NCBI GenBank assembly: GCA_963681505.1
Contig: OY811971.1
Coordinates: 15,425,338 to 15,489,337 of the forward strand
Source: Eunapius fragilis
Taxonomy: Eukaryota; Porifera; Demospongiae; Spongillida; Spongillidae
Direction: 5' to 3'
Length of the DNA: 64,000 nt
Positions 1 to 9,857 of this stretch are shown in pieces. The translations under genes and the position numbers were made by a program. Numbering within the stretch: position 1 is the stretch's first letter; every line of letters starts with the position of its first letter. Below the pieces are notes generated by a model. The model saw only the letters and a list, made by a program, of their open reading frames with translations, did no database searches and was not told the origin of the DNA.

Positions 1-1149
1 CCAAGGTCTGCGAGCTCTTCAGAGCAGCGCATGTGAACTCAGTTCCAGTTGGAAAGCTTCATCGGTTTGTATCGCCAGAACCGCCTCTTTCATAAAGTCT
101 TTCGATTCTAAATCACAACATACTATTGTAAACAAAAACATAATATTTTATAACTTACGTTCGTGAAAACATGAAGAGTTAGTGTTTCCAAATAGCACTA
201 CTTATGACGTCATAATTTCAGCGAAACCATGATGGTCTCAGTGCAATTTATTGCGTTGCCAATCCCATTCCGTAAGGTCTTCAATCTATGGGCAGCCTGA
301 GCAAGCATGCCAATGGATTAAGGGGAAAATGAATTTTAGACGTAATGATTTCGTATATATTGTGTACTTCTAGGTTTATTGTATCATGATAATCATGAAT
401 TTCAATTGTCCCCGGATTACCACGACCATTCCTCCTAGATGCACTACATGTCATCAGCCCAAACTACTCAAAAAACAATTTTTTTGACATGCAGCAATTG
501 TGGAAATAAGGGCAAAGTGACCTAGAAAAGCTAGCCAGCGTTCCAAGCACGTGCATTTTCAGGCGTGAATATGTCTTTCCACCATTTGCACACTTTTTTT
601 GTCTCTCGTGTACACGAGTGAGCATATGCCTTGATTCATATGAATATGCTTTCCACAGTGTAGTTTCTCTCATGTGTGAGTGAGGCTCCAATTTGAAATT
701 CTGTAGTTGGGCGTAGCCTGACCTTCATGTTTTGGTGGAAGGTCGGGCGGGTATCAAGCTTATACCTGGATTTGTGTCCATCAGATAGTGCTGTGGGATG
801 TTAACACTTGATTAGTCTGATCGTTGATTAACACGTTGGTCGAGTGCTGGCTATGAATCTGGTTTTCTAAAGTCTCGAAGTAGGCCATTTCTGCCTGAGG
901 GATTATCTGTCGTGAATTTTTGTCCCAGGAGAATCAATATTCGGAGTCCAGGTACTACCTCTGCACACAGTCACCTGACATTGCGATAGGTGGTGTACAA
1001 ATACATAGTAAAAGAAAAACGTTTGGTTCTCATTATAGATCTGAGTTGCTTACAAAAGAAAACCCCAAACCTATGTATTGACTCAAAAGCGACAGCGCAT
1101 AGGCAAGGCAGTTGCTAGAAAAAAAAAAGCTGCAGAGGTGCTATAGGAG
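1..1149. other. non-coding, no gene recognised
   Basis: I see no supported gene here. Short open frames such as one on the minus strand at 464-691 have a vaguely zinc-finger-like look but no complete Cys2-His2 spacing. The only structured part is at 203-297, which resembles 33478-33560 (listed separately). Confidence 0.6.
203..297. repeat. dispersed repeat shared with 33.5 kb
   Basis: This stretch and 33478-33560 share the same ordered blocks: TGACGTCATA, CAGCGAAAC, CCGTAAG and TTCAATCTATGGGC. The 33.5-kb copy lies beside sequence that matches the transposase-start end of the hAT at 55955-57494, so this may be a worn piece of the same hAT family. That last step is inference. Confidence 0.45.
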
Positions 1150-1224
1150 CTATTTAGTGGAGAGAATTGGGCAATCGCACATCTTTACCTCTCTTACCGA
1201 CAGAAAATCCCGTGGGCAGAAATT

Positions 1225-1460
1225 GCCTACTTTGAGCAATTGCAGGTACCATGAAGTCTGACGGAGAAGAAAGACAAAGGAATGAATGCAACCACGATGC
1301 TGCACAGGGTTTCTTGGGCAACGATTCTCTACGCTTGAATATGGTGGGCCTACTTTGAGCCATTGCAGGTACCAAGAAGTCTGACGGAGAGGAAAGACAA
1401 AGGAATGAATGCGACCATGATGCTGCACGGGGTTTCTTGGGCAACGATTCTCTACGCTTG
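1225..1460. repeat. 123-bp tandem duplication (2 copies)
   Basis: The segment starting GCCTACTTTGAGC at 1225 recurs at 1348 with about 90 percent identity, giving a 123-bp period. Because 123 is a multiple of three, the minus strand stays open through both copies (1154-1549, 131 codons) and encodes a 41-residue repeat containing KRRESLPKKP. I do not recognise the peptide and cannot tell coding from chance openness. Confidence 0.75.
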
Positions 1461-2024
1461 AATCTGATGGTTAGTTTGCCTGTGACAGATGCAGATGATG
1501 ATGGAAGGTAGTCTGATAGACCAGGAGATGAAGAAACGGAGACACCCATGAATTAGCCCTAATGAGCCATCATAGTAGGCGTTGTACTGCATGCAGTGAC
1601 ATGTTTGTTCCTTCTAACAGTTGGTGGCGGATGTCTGTTCCTGGCGGATGCTGAGATGTTTCAAACCACGTGTTTCTTTCTAAAGATGTGCGCATGTGCA
1701 TTATTATCAATCGTGGTTGGAAGTTACATGTATCAAAACTGGTGATGAATTTCAACTTGAACCGGGAGTGAGTCACAGTCTGAAAACTGATAACAACAGT
1801 CTGATTATGGGCTGTTGTACTTAGTTGATTCAAAGAGATTTACAACTTTAATTCAATCTGAACCAGATGTTTTAATAGTTTGTGCTAAGTTACGATACAA
1901 TGCAGATTATCTATACTGTATAATCTCAGAAAAATTCCACGGTGTCTATTCGGTATAAAAATTTGAAATTTAACCCGTTACAAATTCGACTAAATCTCTA
2001 CAACCATATGGGCTAATGCCACGA

Positions 2025-2145
2025 AGTTGGCGGTTCCCATAGCACCAATGTTTTTTGGTGTCTCCAGTTCTGTTATAGAAATGTTTCCAAATTGTATCAG
2101 ATTGTTTTTGGGAACACCAAAAAACATTGCCGCCAACCTTCCTGG
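2025..2145. repeat. short foldback / imperfect hairpin
   Basis: GTTGGCGG followed by CAATGTTTTTTGGTGT (2030-2062) is repeated in inverted order as ACACCAAAAAACATTG followed by CCGCCAAC (2114-2140). The left arm carries about ten extra bases. It lies just outside the left end of the TTAA-flanked transposon and has no counterpart at that transposon's right end, so it is a separate foldback or MITE. Confidence 0.6.
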
Positions 2146-2205
2146 GATGCTCTCTTTAGTAACTGGCTTGAACGTATGGAAATTCATCTACATATATTTA
2201 TTTAA

Positions 2206-2230
2206 CACCGGTTCCATGAGAAACGGGTAC
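2206..2230 (+). repeat. left terminal inverted repeat
   Basis: 25-bp terminal repeat of the TTAA element; it pairs with 7141-7165, 24 of 25 positions identical. Similarity inward of this is weak. Confidence 0.8.
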
Positions 2231-2613
2231 ACATTTGTTTGGAACAGCAAAAGTGAAAACTAATCGGTCATGCATGTATCTCAAAAGCAATTGTAAATTT
2301 TGATACTATATCCACTGGCATGACGTACCCTGAAATTATTTTAAAGAACCCATTCATAACGGCTATGCTGTATTCGGGCACGCCCAACCGATTCCTTCGT
2401 TTCGCGGTACTTTAAAGCTAAAAGTACAGATTTTTTCTATGCAGTTTCCATGCACAAACTTAGCCTAAATGTCTTTCTTAATATTATAAAGTCATTTTAG
2501 TTCTGAAAAGTGATCAAAATAATATATTGATTGCAAGATACATCAGCTTTTAGTTGCTAATGTTTTACATTTATTCATATCCTTTGCGGGTTACTTTTGT
2601 GGGAGGAACCAAT

Positions 2614-5600
2614 ATGTCTGACAGTTCGCAGTGTTGTTCTCATAAAAAGACTACATGTGGAAGATGTAATTCTGGGATTTGCAGTGCCTGTTGTAAGTGT
2701 CCTAAACTTTTAGGGCGTCCACGGAAGCATGATCTGTTGGGTTCTGTAGAGCCTCAACGCCGGAACGAGTATAGAGCTTCCCGACCTACATATTTAGGTG
2801 ACATGGTACCCGAAGAAGGGAATTCAGCTCTGCCAACAGACCAAATTGCTTCTAAATCTAACATTTTGAATGTTTACAAATTCATGGGTCTTGAGGAGGC
2901 ATATGGTGATATAAATAATCTTCCATCCATGAAGACAAGAATGAAAGTGAAGAACAGGAACGACATTGATGATAAGGAATTTTGCACTGTTGAGAGAGTC
3001 TTTAGAAAAGGTGTCCTTGGATTAATAAAATTACTGTTGCCATCTTTGAACTTGTCACCAACAGCCAAATTGAAAGAGATTTTCAGAATTCCAGTTGCAT
3101 GTGTTGATAATGGGCTTGAAGTTGAAACTCAGTCTTATATTGAAGACCCATCAGAAAATTTGCATGAAATAGCAAAGGGCATTATAATATCGGCAAATAA
3201 ATGTGGGCCCCAAACATCCATCCCTGCTCGTCGTTTCCTGGCACATCTCAATGGCCTACCCTTCTCCTATGTGCAGCAATTATTGTCTGAAGATGGGTCG
3301 AAACATTCATCTGGCCGTATACGTTCCTTGCTATTTCAAGCAAAGGTTGATTCAGCGTACCTCCACAAAGGTCTTGAACTACCACCAAGAGTGATTAGTC
3401 GACACAGACTGAGGGAAGAAGTTGTTCAACTAGTGGTTGATACAATCTACTCATACGACAACATTTCAAGACTCGCGTGGCTACCAAAAAAGCGCTCATT
3501 GTTATCATTGAAACATACTGCTATTGATAATATAGCGCAGATGAAATCTCTGGTGCTGAAACGAGATGTGCAAGAAATTTACAATGACTATCTATCAAAA
3601 CACAGTGCTAAATTTCCAGCTGACATACCTTGCATGAAGAAGTCTCTCTTTTACACCATCACAAGGGAAATCAGTGGCGGAAGCAGGAAACAGGACAGCA
3701 GAGCTGGTGTTGACTATATAAAGGTCAATTTTCATCATGATAACTATTATATTGTGGAGAAAATAATTGACACTGTTGCACCTGCATCTGATGCAGATCA
3801 ATCACTGCGGTTACAATTGTATCAGCAAAAATCAACTGTATGTACTTTTTTATCTTATTCTTATGCGCACCATGTTCTAGAAGGTGTCCAGTATCAATAT
3901 GGTTCCAGTTTTGGTAACCAGCATCAATCAATACCAGAGGCACATGTTCATGAGCAGGAGAAGAAGGTTTTAGGGCTGTACAAAACAGTTTCAAGCTTGG
4001 CTCTCGATCTGAATGAAACTTCTGATGCCAAGCAAAAAGAGCTCATAGAATTGGTGAAACAACAATTGGATCTCTGCAAAAGCATTGCTGGAAATGTCAA
4101 AGCTGACACTAGAACTTCTTCAACACACCTCCCACAATACAGCTTAGATACTGAGAAAAGGTATGGCACATGTACCAAAAATCCCGCTGATTCATGTGGG
4201 CAACTTGAATGTGAAGCATGCCGTTGCCCATTTCTTTTTTATGATCATCTAAGGTGGACAGCAATACAAAAGCTAACAGATGTGACTCTTCTTGCTGATA
4301 TACTTGTCACCATATATCAGTGCGAACGACGAACATTCCGGTATATGTCTCATGTGGTACATGATGTTCAGCAGCAGTACCTTATGAGGCAGGCAAGACA
4401 TAATATGGAACAGGACACAGTGTATATTGTATTTGATTTTAAGCAGAAGTTCTGGGCCAGAGGATTTCGAGAAGGTGGGGATGCATATTATGGGAAAAAA
4501 GGGATGCAGTGGTTTGGGATGGGGGCATATGTTAAACATGACTTGGATCCAGGGCAATGTGCAACTGCTGAAGATAGTGATGGGGTTTATACAGAACAGG
4601 AAGATCATGCGGAAGGAGGTAGAGAAGAAAGTGAACAGTGCAAAGAGAAGTATGATGTAAATATTGAACCAGTTGGATATCTTCAAGACCGTGATTGTGA
4701 AGAGGAGGTTCAGGAAGAGTATGAAGAATGTGATGAAGATTTTCTTCAAGACCATGATTGTGAAGAAGAGTACCAGGAAGAGTATGAAGATTATGAAGAA
4801 TGTGATGAAGAAGATTTTCTTCAAGACCATGATTGTGAAGAAGAGTACCAGGAAGAGTATGAAGATTATGAAGAATGTGACGAATATTATGGAGAAAAAG
4901 ATAATGAAAGTGATTATGACGATGAAGATTATAATGATGAATGTAAGAATAATGATGATGGATGTATGGATGATGCTTGCAACGAGGAGTGCAAGAACTG
5001 TGAGGAAGTTTACGACAAAGAACGTGAACAAGGCAATGATGAGGAGATGATAGAAAATGATGCTACATCATGCACGTGTGTGGAATTTGAATCTGATTGT
5101 GAAGTTCATACCAGTGTGAGTGTGCAAGATGGTAGCATGGAAAGTAGTGGAGAAGGAATGCATCTGCATTTCATTGATTGCATCGTTCTTGATGATGAGA
5201 AGAGTGATGCATTAATTGTGGTATCATGCCTAGAGGCTGGACTGCAAGCACTCCACCATCGTTTTCCTCACCTAAGACGAGTCATTTTTCAAAGTGACAA
5301 TGCAAAGAATTTCTCTGGAAAGGTGACAAAAATGTTCATACACCAAGCTGTTAGTGCATGTGGAATGAGCCTCATTGCATATTATCACAATGAAGCAGCA
5401 GCTGGTAAAGACATATGTGATTCTCATTTCTCACACCAGCAATCAAGAGTGGAGGCCTACATTCGAGAAGGAGAAGGTGGAAGAAAAGTATCAACACCGA
5501 AACAACTTGCAATTGCACTAAGTACAAAATGTGTCAGAAATACCACAGTGCTTCTTGTCAAACCAAAGTATGATCCACCATTTATGGCTGCCAAAGTAGC

Positions 5601-6645
5601 CCCAATTAATGGCATCTCAACCTTTTTAGCTGCTACATACAATCATCATTCCAGTAACCCTACCGTTTCATTTTTCCACAACTTAGGGCAGTCTGTACCA
5701 TCACTCATCAAGAAATTGACCACTGTTCCCTGTTCATCTTATGAGCAAGACCCATTTGGTAATGCAGGGGACAATTTTAGTGGATGCAAAGTTCAGTTTC
5801 ATAATATGGGTTCTGAGAAGCATACAACTATGGCACGTTCTCGGTATACCAGTATTCCTGCTAAGAAGAGCAAACGACAACTGAAAAAAGAGGAAATGGA
5901 TTGCACCAAGACTGAAGCTATTAAAGAGATATGCAGCATTTTCCCACAATGTGAGCTCTGCCATCGACATTTTAAGACTGTGCATTGTAAAGAGAAACAC
6001 AAATGTAAAGGTTCTACAAGGCAAAGTAATGCCATTAATGCTGCACTGCATTATGCAAATAAAGTCTTGGCAACTCGAGACTTTACAATGGATGGTCAGT
6101 CAGCAGCCATGGTTACAAGTGTAAGAAGCAATGAGGTATCAGTGTATGCCTCATTTGAGGGAAATTTTTGTTTAGGTTGGGCACATTGTACAAAAAATCT
6201 ACATCCACAGATGAGCAAAAGAGTTCAAGAATATATTGCGCAATGCTGGCAGGAAGGTTTGGGACAGGTTGTAGAGGGAAACACAGTTAAAAGCCGTCAT
6301 AAGGTATCTGCTGAGGCAGTGCAAGCCAGACTTGTTGCTCAATACACAGATGGACTTTTGTTACTCTCAGAAGTCCCAGTTGTTGGTCAAATTAGATTGG
6401 TGTACCAAAGAATTGGTCAACGAAAGTATCCTGCTGAACAAGAAGGGAGTAGTAGAGGGGTTAAAAGAGGAAGGACTAATAGTCACCAATCAAACGATAC
6501 TGAAATTGATTGGTCTGCTGAGGACCTATATCATCTGAATGTGAAGCAGCTTAAAGTCTTTTTGCAAGAACACAGCCTAAAGAAGTCAGGAAGTAAGAGT
6601 GATTTGATCAAGCGAATACAAGAGTATCAAAAATCTGTATTGTGA
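2614..6645 (+). CDS. putative transposase with SAP domain, intronless
   Basis: A single 1,343-residue frame without introns fills the TTAA element. I start at the ATG at 2614; an in-frame ATG at 2560 would add 18 mostly hydrophobic residues and is less likely. Order of parts: a Cys cluster (C7, C8, C15, C18, C23, C26, C27, C29) followed by an AT-hook-like GRPRK; a long helical region; IVFDFKQKFW with D608; an acidic insert at about 690-830 with three near-identical 22-25-residue units (FLQDHDCEEEYQEEYE); FQSDNAKNF with D895; GKDICDSHFSHQQ with D933 and D936; a CX2C pair with following His/Cys at C1113 (CELCHRHF); and a C-terminal SAP DNA-binding helix pair at about 1305-1340. The acidic residues are plausible RNase-H-fold catalytic positions, but that is inference. 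No stop or frameshift is seen, so it may be active or recently so. Not assigned to a named family. Confidence 0.75.
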   Translation: MSDSSQCCSHKKTTCGRCNSGICSACCKCPKLLGRPRKHDLLGSVEPQRRNEYRASRPTYLGDMVPEEGNSALPTDQIASKSNILNVYKFMGLEEAYGDINNLPSMKTRMKVKNRNDIDDKEFCTVERVFRKGVLGLIKLLLPSLNLSPTAKLKEIFRIPVACVDNGLEVETQSYIEDPSENLHEIAKGIIISANKCGPQTSIPARRFLAHLNGLPFSYVQQLLSEDGSKHSSGRIRSLLFQAKVDSAYLHKGLELPPRVISRHRLREEVVQLVVDTIYSYDNISRLAWLPKKRSLLSLKHTAIDNIAQMKSLVLKRDVQEIYNDYLSKHSAKFPADIPCMKKSLFYTITREISGGSRKQDSRAGVDYIKVNFHHDNYYIVEKIIDTVAPASDADQSLRLQLYQQKSTVCTFLSYSYAHHVLEGVQYQYGSSFGNQHQSIPEAHVHEQEKKVLGLYKTVSSLALDLNETSDAKQKELIELVKQQLDLCKSIAGNVKADTRTSSTHLPQYSLDTEKRYGTCTKNPADSCGQLECEACRCPFLFYDHLRWTAIQKLTDVTLLADILVTIYQCERRTFRYMSHVVHDVQQQYLMRQARHNMEQDTVYIVFDFKQKFWARGFREGGDAYYGKKGMQWFGMGAYVKHDLDPGQCATAEDSDGVYTEQEDHAEGGREESEQCKEKYDVNIEPVGYLQDRDCEEEVQEEYEECDEDFLQDHDCEEEYQEEYEDYEECDEEDFLQDHDCEEEYQEEYEDYEECDEYYGEKDNESDYDDEDYNDECKNNDDGCMDDACNEECKNCEEVYDKEREQGNDEEMIENDATSCTCVEFESDCEVHTSVSVQDGSMESSGEGMHLHFIDCIVLDDEKSDALIVVSCLEAGLQALHHRFPHLRRVIFQSDNAKNFSGKVTKMFIHQAVSACGMSLIAYYHNEAAAGKDICDSHFSHQQSRVEAYIREGEGGRKVSTPKQLAIALSTKCVRNTTVLLVKPKYDPPFMAAKVAPINGISTFLAATYNHHSSNPTVSFFHNLGQSVPSLIKKLTTVPCSSYEQDPFGNAGDNFSGCKVQFHNMGSEKHTTMARSRYTSIPAKKSKRQLKKEEMDCTKTEAIKEICSIFPQCELCHRHFKTVHCKEKHKCKGSTRQSNAINAALHYANKVLATRDFTMDGQSAAMVTSVRSNEVSVYASFEGNFCLGWAHCTKNLHPQMSKRVQEYIAQCWQEGLGQVVEGNTVKSRHKVSAEAVQARLVAQYTDGLLLLSEVPVVGQIRLVYQRIGQRKYPAEQEGSSRGVKRGRTNSHQSNDTEIDWSAEDLYHLNVKQLKVFLQEHSLKKSGSKSDLIKRIQEYQKSVL
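4675..4880 (+). repeat. in-frame acidic coding repeat (3 units)
   Basis: Units starting at about 4675, 4741 and 4816 (66 then 75 bp apart) encode Asp/Glu/Cys-rich repeats inside the putative transposase. The last two are nearly identical, indicating recent in-frame expansion. All spacings are multiples of three, as expected if protein coding is under selection. Confidence 0.85.
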
Positions 6646-7140
6646 AGTATTCCTACAACAGCAGATAATAGCAGATATGTTTTGCTGTCAATTATCATAA
6701 CACAATAATGTAGACGAATGTTTGAAATGAAAATCGTACATGCTCTAGAGAATGTAATAAGCGCATGCGCGACACAATGAATAATATATACATGTATCAA
6801 TCAACAAGATGCGGAACAGCAACAAACGCTAAAAATCAGAGTTTAATGCTTGTATTTAGCTCAAATAGTATGCCAAAGTGTTTGGCTAGATACTAGCATC
6901 AAATAAAGTCCTTTGTATTGCTGGCCATGATGTTAAAAAAAAAGTGTTGTTTTTCGGGTAACCACTCGGACCGCTTCACTTTCAAAGATTGCAGGTCCTG
7001 AACCTTCAACCTGTAGGGAGATAAAAAGATATATTTCATCATCCAACTGATCAATAAACATTTAATACCCAATACAAACATTGAAACTTTAGCTCCGACA
7101 CATTTTAGTTTTTGCAAATCCCAAAAAAACCACGTAAAAT

Positions 7141-7165
7141 GTACTCGTTTCTCATGGAACCGGTG
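7141..7165 (-). repeat. right terminal inverted repeat
   Basis: Inverted partner of 2206-2230, directly followed by the right TTAA at 7166-7169. Confidence 0.8.
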
Positions 7166-7174
7166 TTAAATAAA

Positions 7175-7685
7175 GCAATGCATAGGCCTACAATTCATGT
7201 ACTAATACATGTACTTGCGCATGAGTTTTCGGCAATGAATAATGTGCTATGCTGTGTTGATAGGTCCGTAATGGACATTAAAGACTACAGATGAACAAGA
7301 GTTAAAATTGCACATCCTGTTACAGAGTTCTGCATCGCACTGTTTGTGGTATTAATTTTGGCTTCAAGTGAAGAAGTGCATATCATTTTTGACTCATTTA
7401 AGATGTTTTATCAATATGTCTTCATGCTGTGGTTCATGCAAATGTTCGTTTATAGGAGCGAATACCATTCACACTCATCACTAGTTGCTCATCAACTCCA
7501 GCCTGGTACAGTCGGGTAGCTGTTGTCGCTCTCAATGAATGGTTAGTTTTAAAACTGATTCATGCTGCCTTGCATAGGCTGGCTACTGTTTTATTTAGCG
7601 TACTGTGTCCTAGAGGTATCTCTGAATACCAGCAGGATTCTATTGGCTCTTGTAATGGTTGCAAATAAAATGCTTCAGATTTGCA
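7175..7685. other. non-coding, nothing recognised
   Basis: Flank to the right of the TTAA element. Only short open frames without recognisable content. Confidence 0.5.
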
Positions 7686-7691
7686 GCTTAC

Positions 7692-8086
7692 TGGACAGTG
7701 TGAAATATACTTTAAACAGCCTTTCAAAGCAATGCTCCGGATGCTCTTTGTTGGCGTAGTGTGTTACAATCTTTGGGAATGCTTTACTGCCATTGAGTCC
7801 TCCTGGTCTGTTTTTCGGTGACATTAGCCAACCACGCCTTCGTACATCAGACTCGCTGACCTTGTTAATGGCCACCACACTTCCTCTGCTTTGCCCCTGG
7901 TAAGCAGGCTTCACCAGCATGCCTCTCCTTGGACTATTTCCCTTGCACAGCTGAAGGTTACTACTGGTGCAGGTGGTGTGCTTGGGACTGCACAAGATCT
8001 TGCTCTCTGAGTTGGAGGAGTGCTGGCAGGGAGGGAGAAGTGGGGGCCGTGTCACATTCAAAATGTCCTCGGACATGGTAGGTCGC
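7692..8086 (-). CDS. Crypton/DUF3504-like exon (ZMYM/KCTD1 type)
   Basis: The minus-strand frame from an ATG at 8076 encodes a Ser/Pro-rich lead followed by GSKAFPKIVTHYANKEHPEH and CFERLFKVYFTLS. Phrases of the form (K/R)xxPKxVxHYxNxxxPxxCxxxLxKxYxSLC are typical of DUF3504, the tyrosine-recombinase-derived domain of Cryptons and of the domesticated ZMYM, QRICH and KCTD1-type proteins. The exon end fits a splice donor (GTAAGC directly after the TLS codons, plus-strand 7686-7691) and an acceptor-like ATATGCACAG lies just upstream of the ATG. Only this exon is visible, so it is a fragment of a larger gene or a worn Crypton. Family call from memory of the motif; moderate certainty. Confidence 0.45.
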
Positions 8087-8215
8087 TGTGCATATTAGAA
8101 TCTGTGAAAAAGAATAAATAAAACTATTTATTGCTCCATTCTCATTTTTCTATTTTATACTACACCGAAGGATCTACTAAAACTTACATGTATACAGGTC
8201 GGATAAAAAAAAAAC

Positions 8216-8293
8216 TTCTCATACCGGGAGTTGAACACGGGCCGCCAGAGTGAAAACCAGGAATCCTATAACCGCTAGACTCTATTATGGTAA
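8216..8293 (-). pseudogene. tRNA-Glu(UUC)-like relic or SINE head
   Basis: Read on the minus strand the segment has the tRNA-Glu A box (GTCTAGCGGTTATAGGATTC), the anticodon loop TTTTCAC with anticodon UUC, and the B box (GTGTTCAACTCCCGG, canonical GGTTCGACTCC). The anticodon stem has a mismatch and the acceptor ends no longer pair well, so it is not a working tRNA by inspection. A T9 run follows directly, which could be a Pol III terminator or the start of a SINE body. Confidence 0.7.
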
Positions 8294-8299
8294 CTTCAG

Positions 8300-9790
8300 A
8301 TCAACAAGTCTTCTTCAGCACCCGTATTAAAGCTAGGATTGCAGTTGAAACACTACACCTACGTTTCTTTAGAGGCAGTCACGTGGTGTTTGGCCACACC
8401 CACACCGTGACATTCACCCACTATTAGCCATGGGCTATGTCATATGGTAATGTTACTATGACTACCGAATGCTTTACCAGAAAACCAACTGAAGCTGAGC
8501 GTTCCTTCGACAAAAAACAAAATCACAACAGGACGCCGAGTAATAATTGGACAGAATGCCGAATAAGGGAATAACTCTTAGCATTACCGCCAAGACCAAC
8601 ATGGGCGGTTGAAAGCATATGGCAGATTATTTGTCCGTGAAGTTAGCGCCTAACGATGACCTTCATAATATACTAGAGATAAGGGATTTTGTCCCTCCAC
8701 GCATGCCCCCATTCACAACTTTATAGATCCGCCTCTGGATTTGTAGGTGCAGTACATGTCATTGGCCCCTCCCACCTCAGGATCGTGGCTATGTCATCAT
8801 TTCACACACATAAATTAGGCAAGTCACAATTTCAATTTAATTAATAGTGGATTATTGTGTACTTAAGATGCTTTACGAGGAGTTTCATTCTGCCTTTAAA
8901 AAAAATCATTTCCTGAATGGGGACACTGTAAGGCTCTGGTCCTTGAGCACCTCTCAGTTCTTTCAAAGTGCTTTTCCTTGCGCGTCTTTGGTGTTACAAT
9001 CAATGAAGGCAAACACACGACCACCTTCGTCACTGAGCCAAACGGGTAAGCCATTTCCAAAGTAAATGATGATGTGACATACACTATAGCATGCGGGTCC
9101 ATAGCCAGAAAGGCGAAGTCTTGCGGGGTGTGGGATTTGTCGATTCCCGCCCCGGGTATGAGCCTTGGATGGCTGGCCAAACCCACCAGGCAACACAGGA
9201 GTGAGTAGATTTTTGGCAAAAATAATTAAATGGCTTTCTGTGAAGATGAGCGAGACTGCTTGCAGTCACCGGATGAGTAGGTTCCACAGAAGTAACCGAG
9301 GGTAGCTGTGGTGGCACCCATCCCAGTCACACATTTTATATGGAGTTTCTAAGGTTGGCCTATACTCTCTATCCCAACCACCCTCTCTCCCTCACCCAAG
9401 ATGTTTTTCTCACCAGGGATAACCCTAACAGCTTTATTATGAATTTTCTTTTCTACATATATAACTGCTCGGTTGTCTGTTGTCATGTTCAAATATCTAG
9501 TTGCATTAGGCCTTACAGTAACAATTCTTGGCATCTGTAGTGTCTCCTGATCCTGTATATGTGTGATACCCATGCATGATGCTGTGGGGGGGAGAGGGGG
9601 GCTCGTGCCCATGCATCCTTATGAATGTAAAGTGATTCCTGTTAACACACATGCTCTTTGTCACATGCATACCCCCCCCCCCACACACACACACAGGGCT
9701 AGGTTTGTCTGGCCAGTAGTGAGCACCTCTGTCTGTACCTGTTTGAGTGAAGGTGAGCCCATACATGATAGTTTTATAAAATGATCTTTG
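8300..9790. other. no supported gene
   Basis: Open frames on both strands overlap between 8850 and 9320. One on the minus strand (peptide YFGNGLPVWLSDEGG near 9000-9060) looks mildly protein-like but has no splice context I can defend. C-rich and CA-rich short tracts occur at 9671-9697. Confidence 0.4.
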
Positions 9791-9857
9791 CTAAATAATG
9801 CAGTCCTCAAAGTGTAACTTTGCATTCATTCTGTTCCCTCCCATCTGCTCTACTGCC

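Larger units (their letters stand above)
2202..7169 (+). mobile_element. TTAA-flanked DNA transposon, apparently whole
   Basis: The element proper is 2206-7165 (4,960 bp). It begins CACCGGTTCCATGAGAAACG and ends with the inverted copy; the 25-bp ends differ at one base. Both are flanked by TTAA (2202-2205 and 7166-7169), the target used by Kolobok and piggyBac transposons. Five further bases outside TTAA are also inverted (TTTAT / ATAAA), which may be chance or target preference. The only gene inside is the long intronless one at 2614-6645. The target site suggests Kolobok-like transposition, but the protein does not show the classic THAP or piggyBac signatures, so the superfamily is left open. 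Confidence 0.8.

Noticed and set aside
464-691. Zinc-finger-like minus-strand frame
   Set aside because: Only one Cys and scattered His fit; no repeated Cys2-His2 spacing.
4273-5031. Hydrophobic 252-codon minus-strand frame resembling a membrane protein
   Set aside because: It is the reverse of the acidic repeat in the putative transposase; GAA/GAT codons read as TTC/ATC on the other strand.
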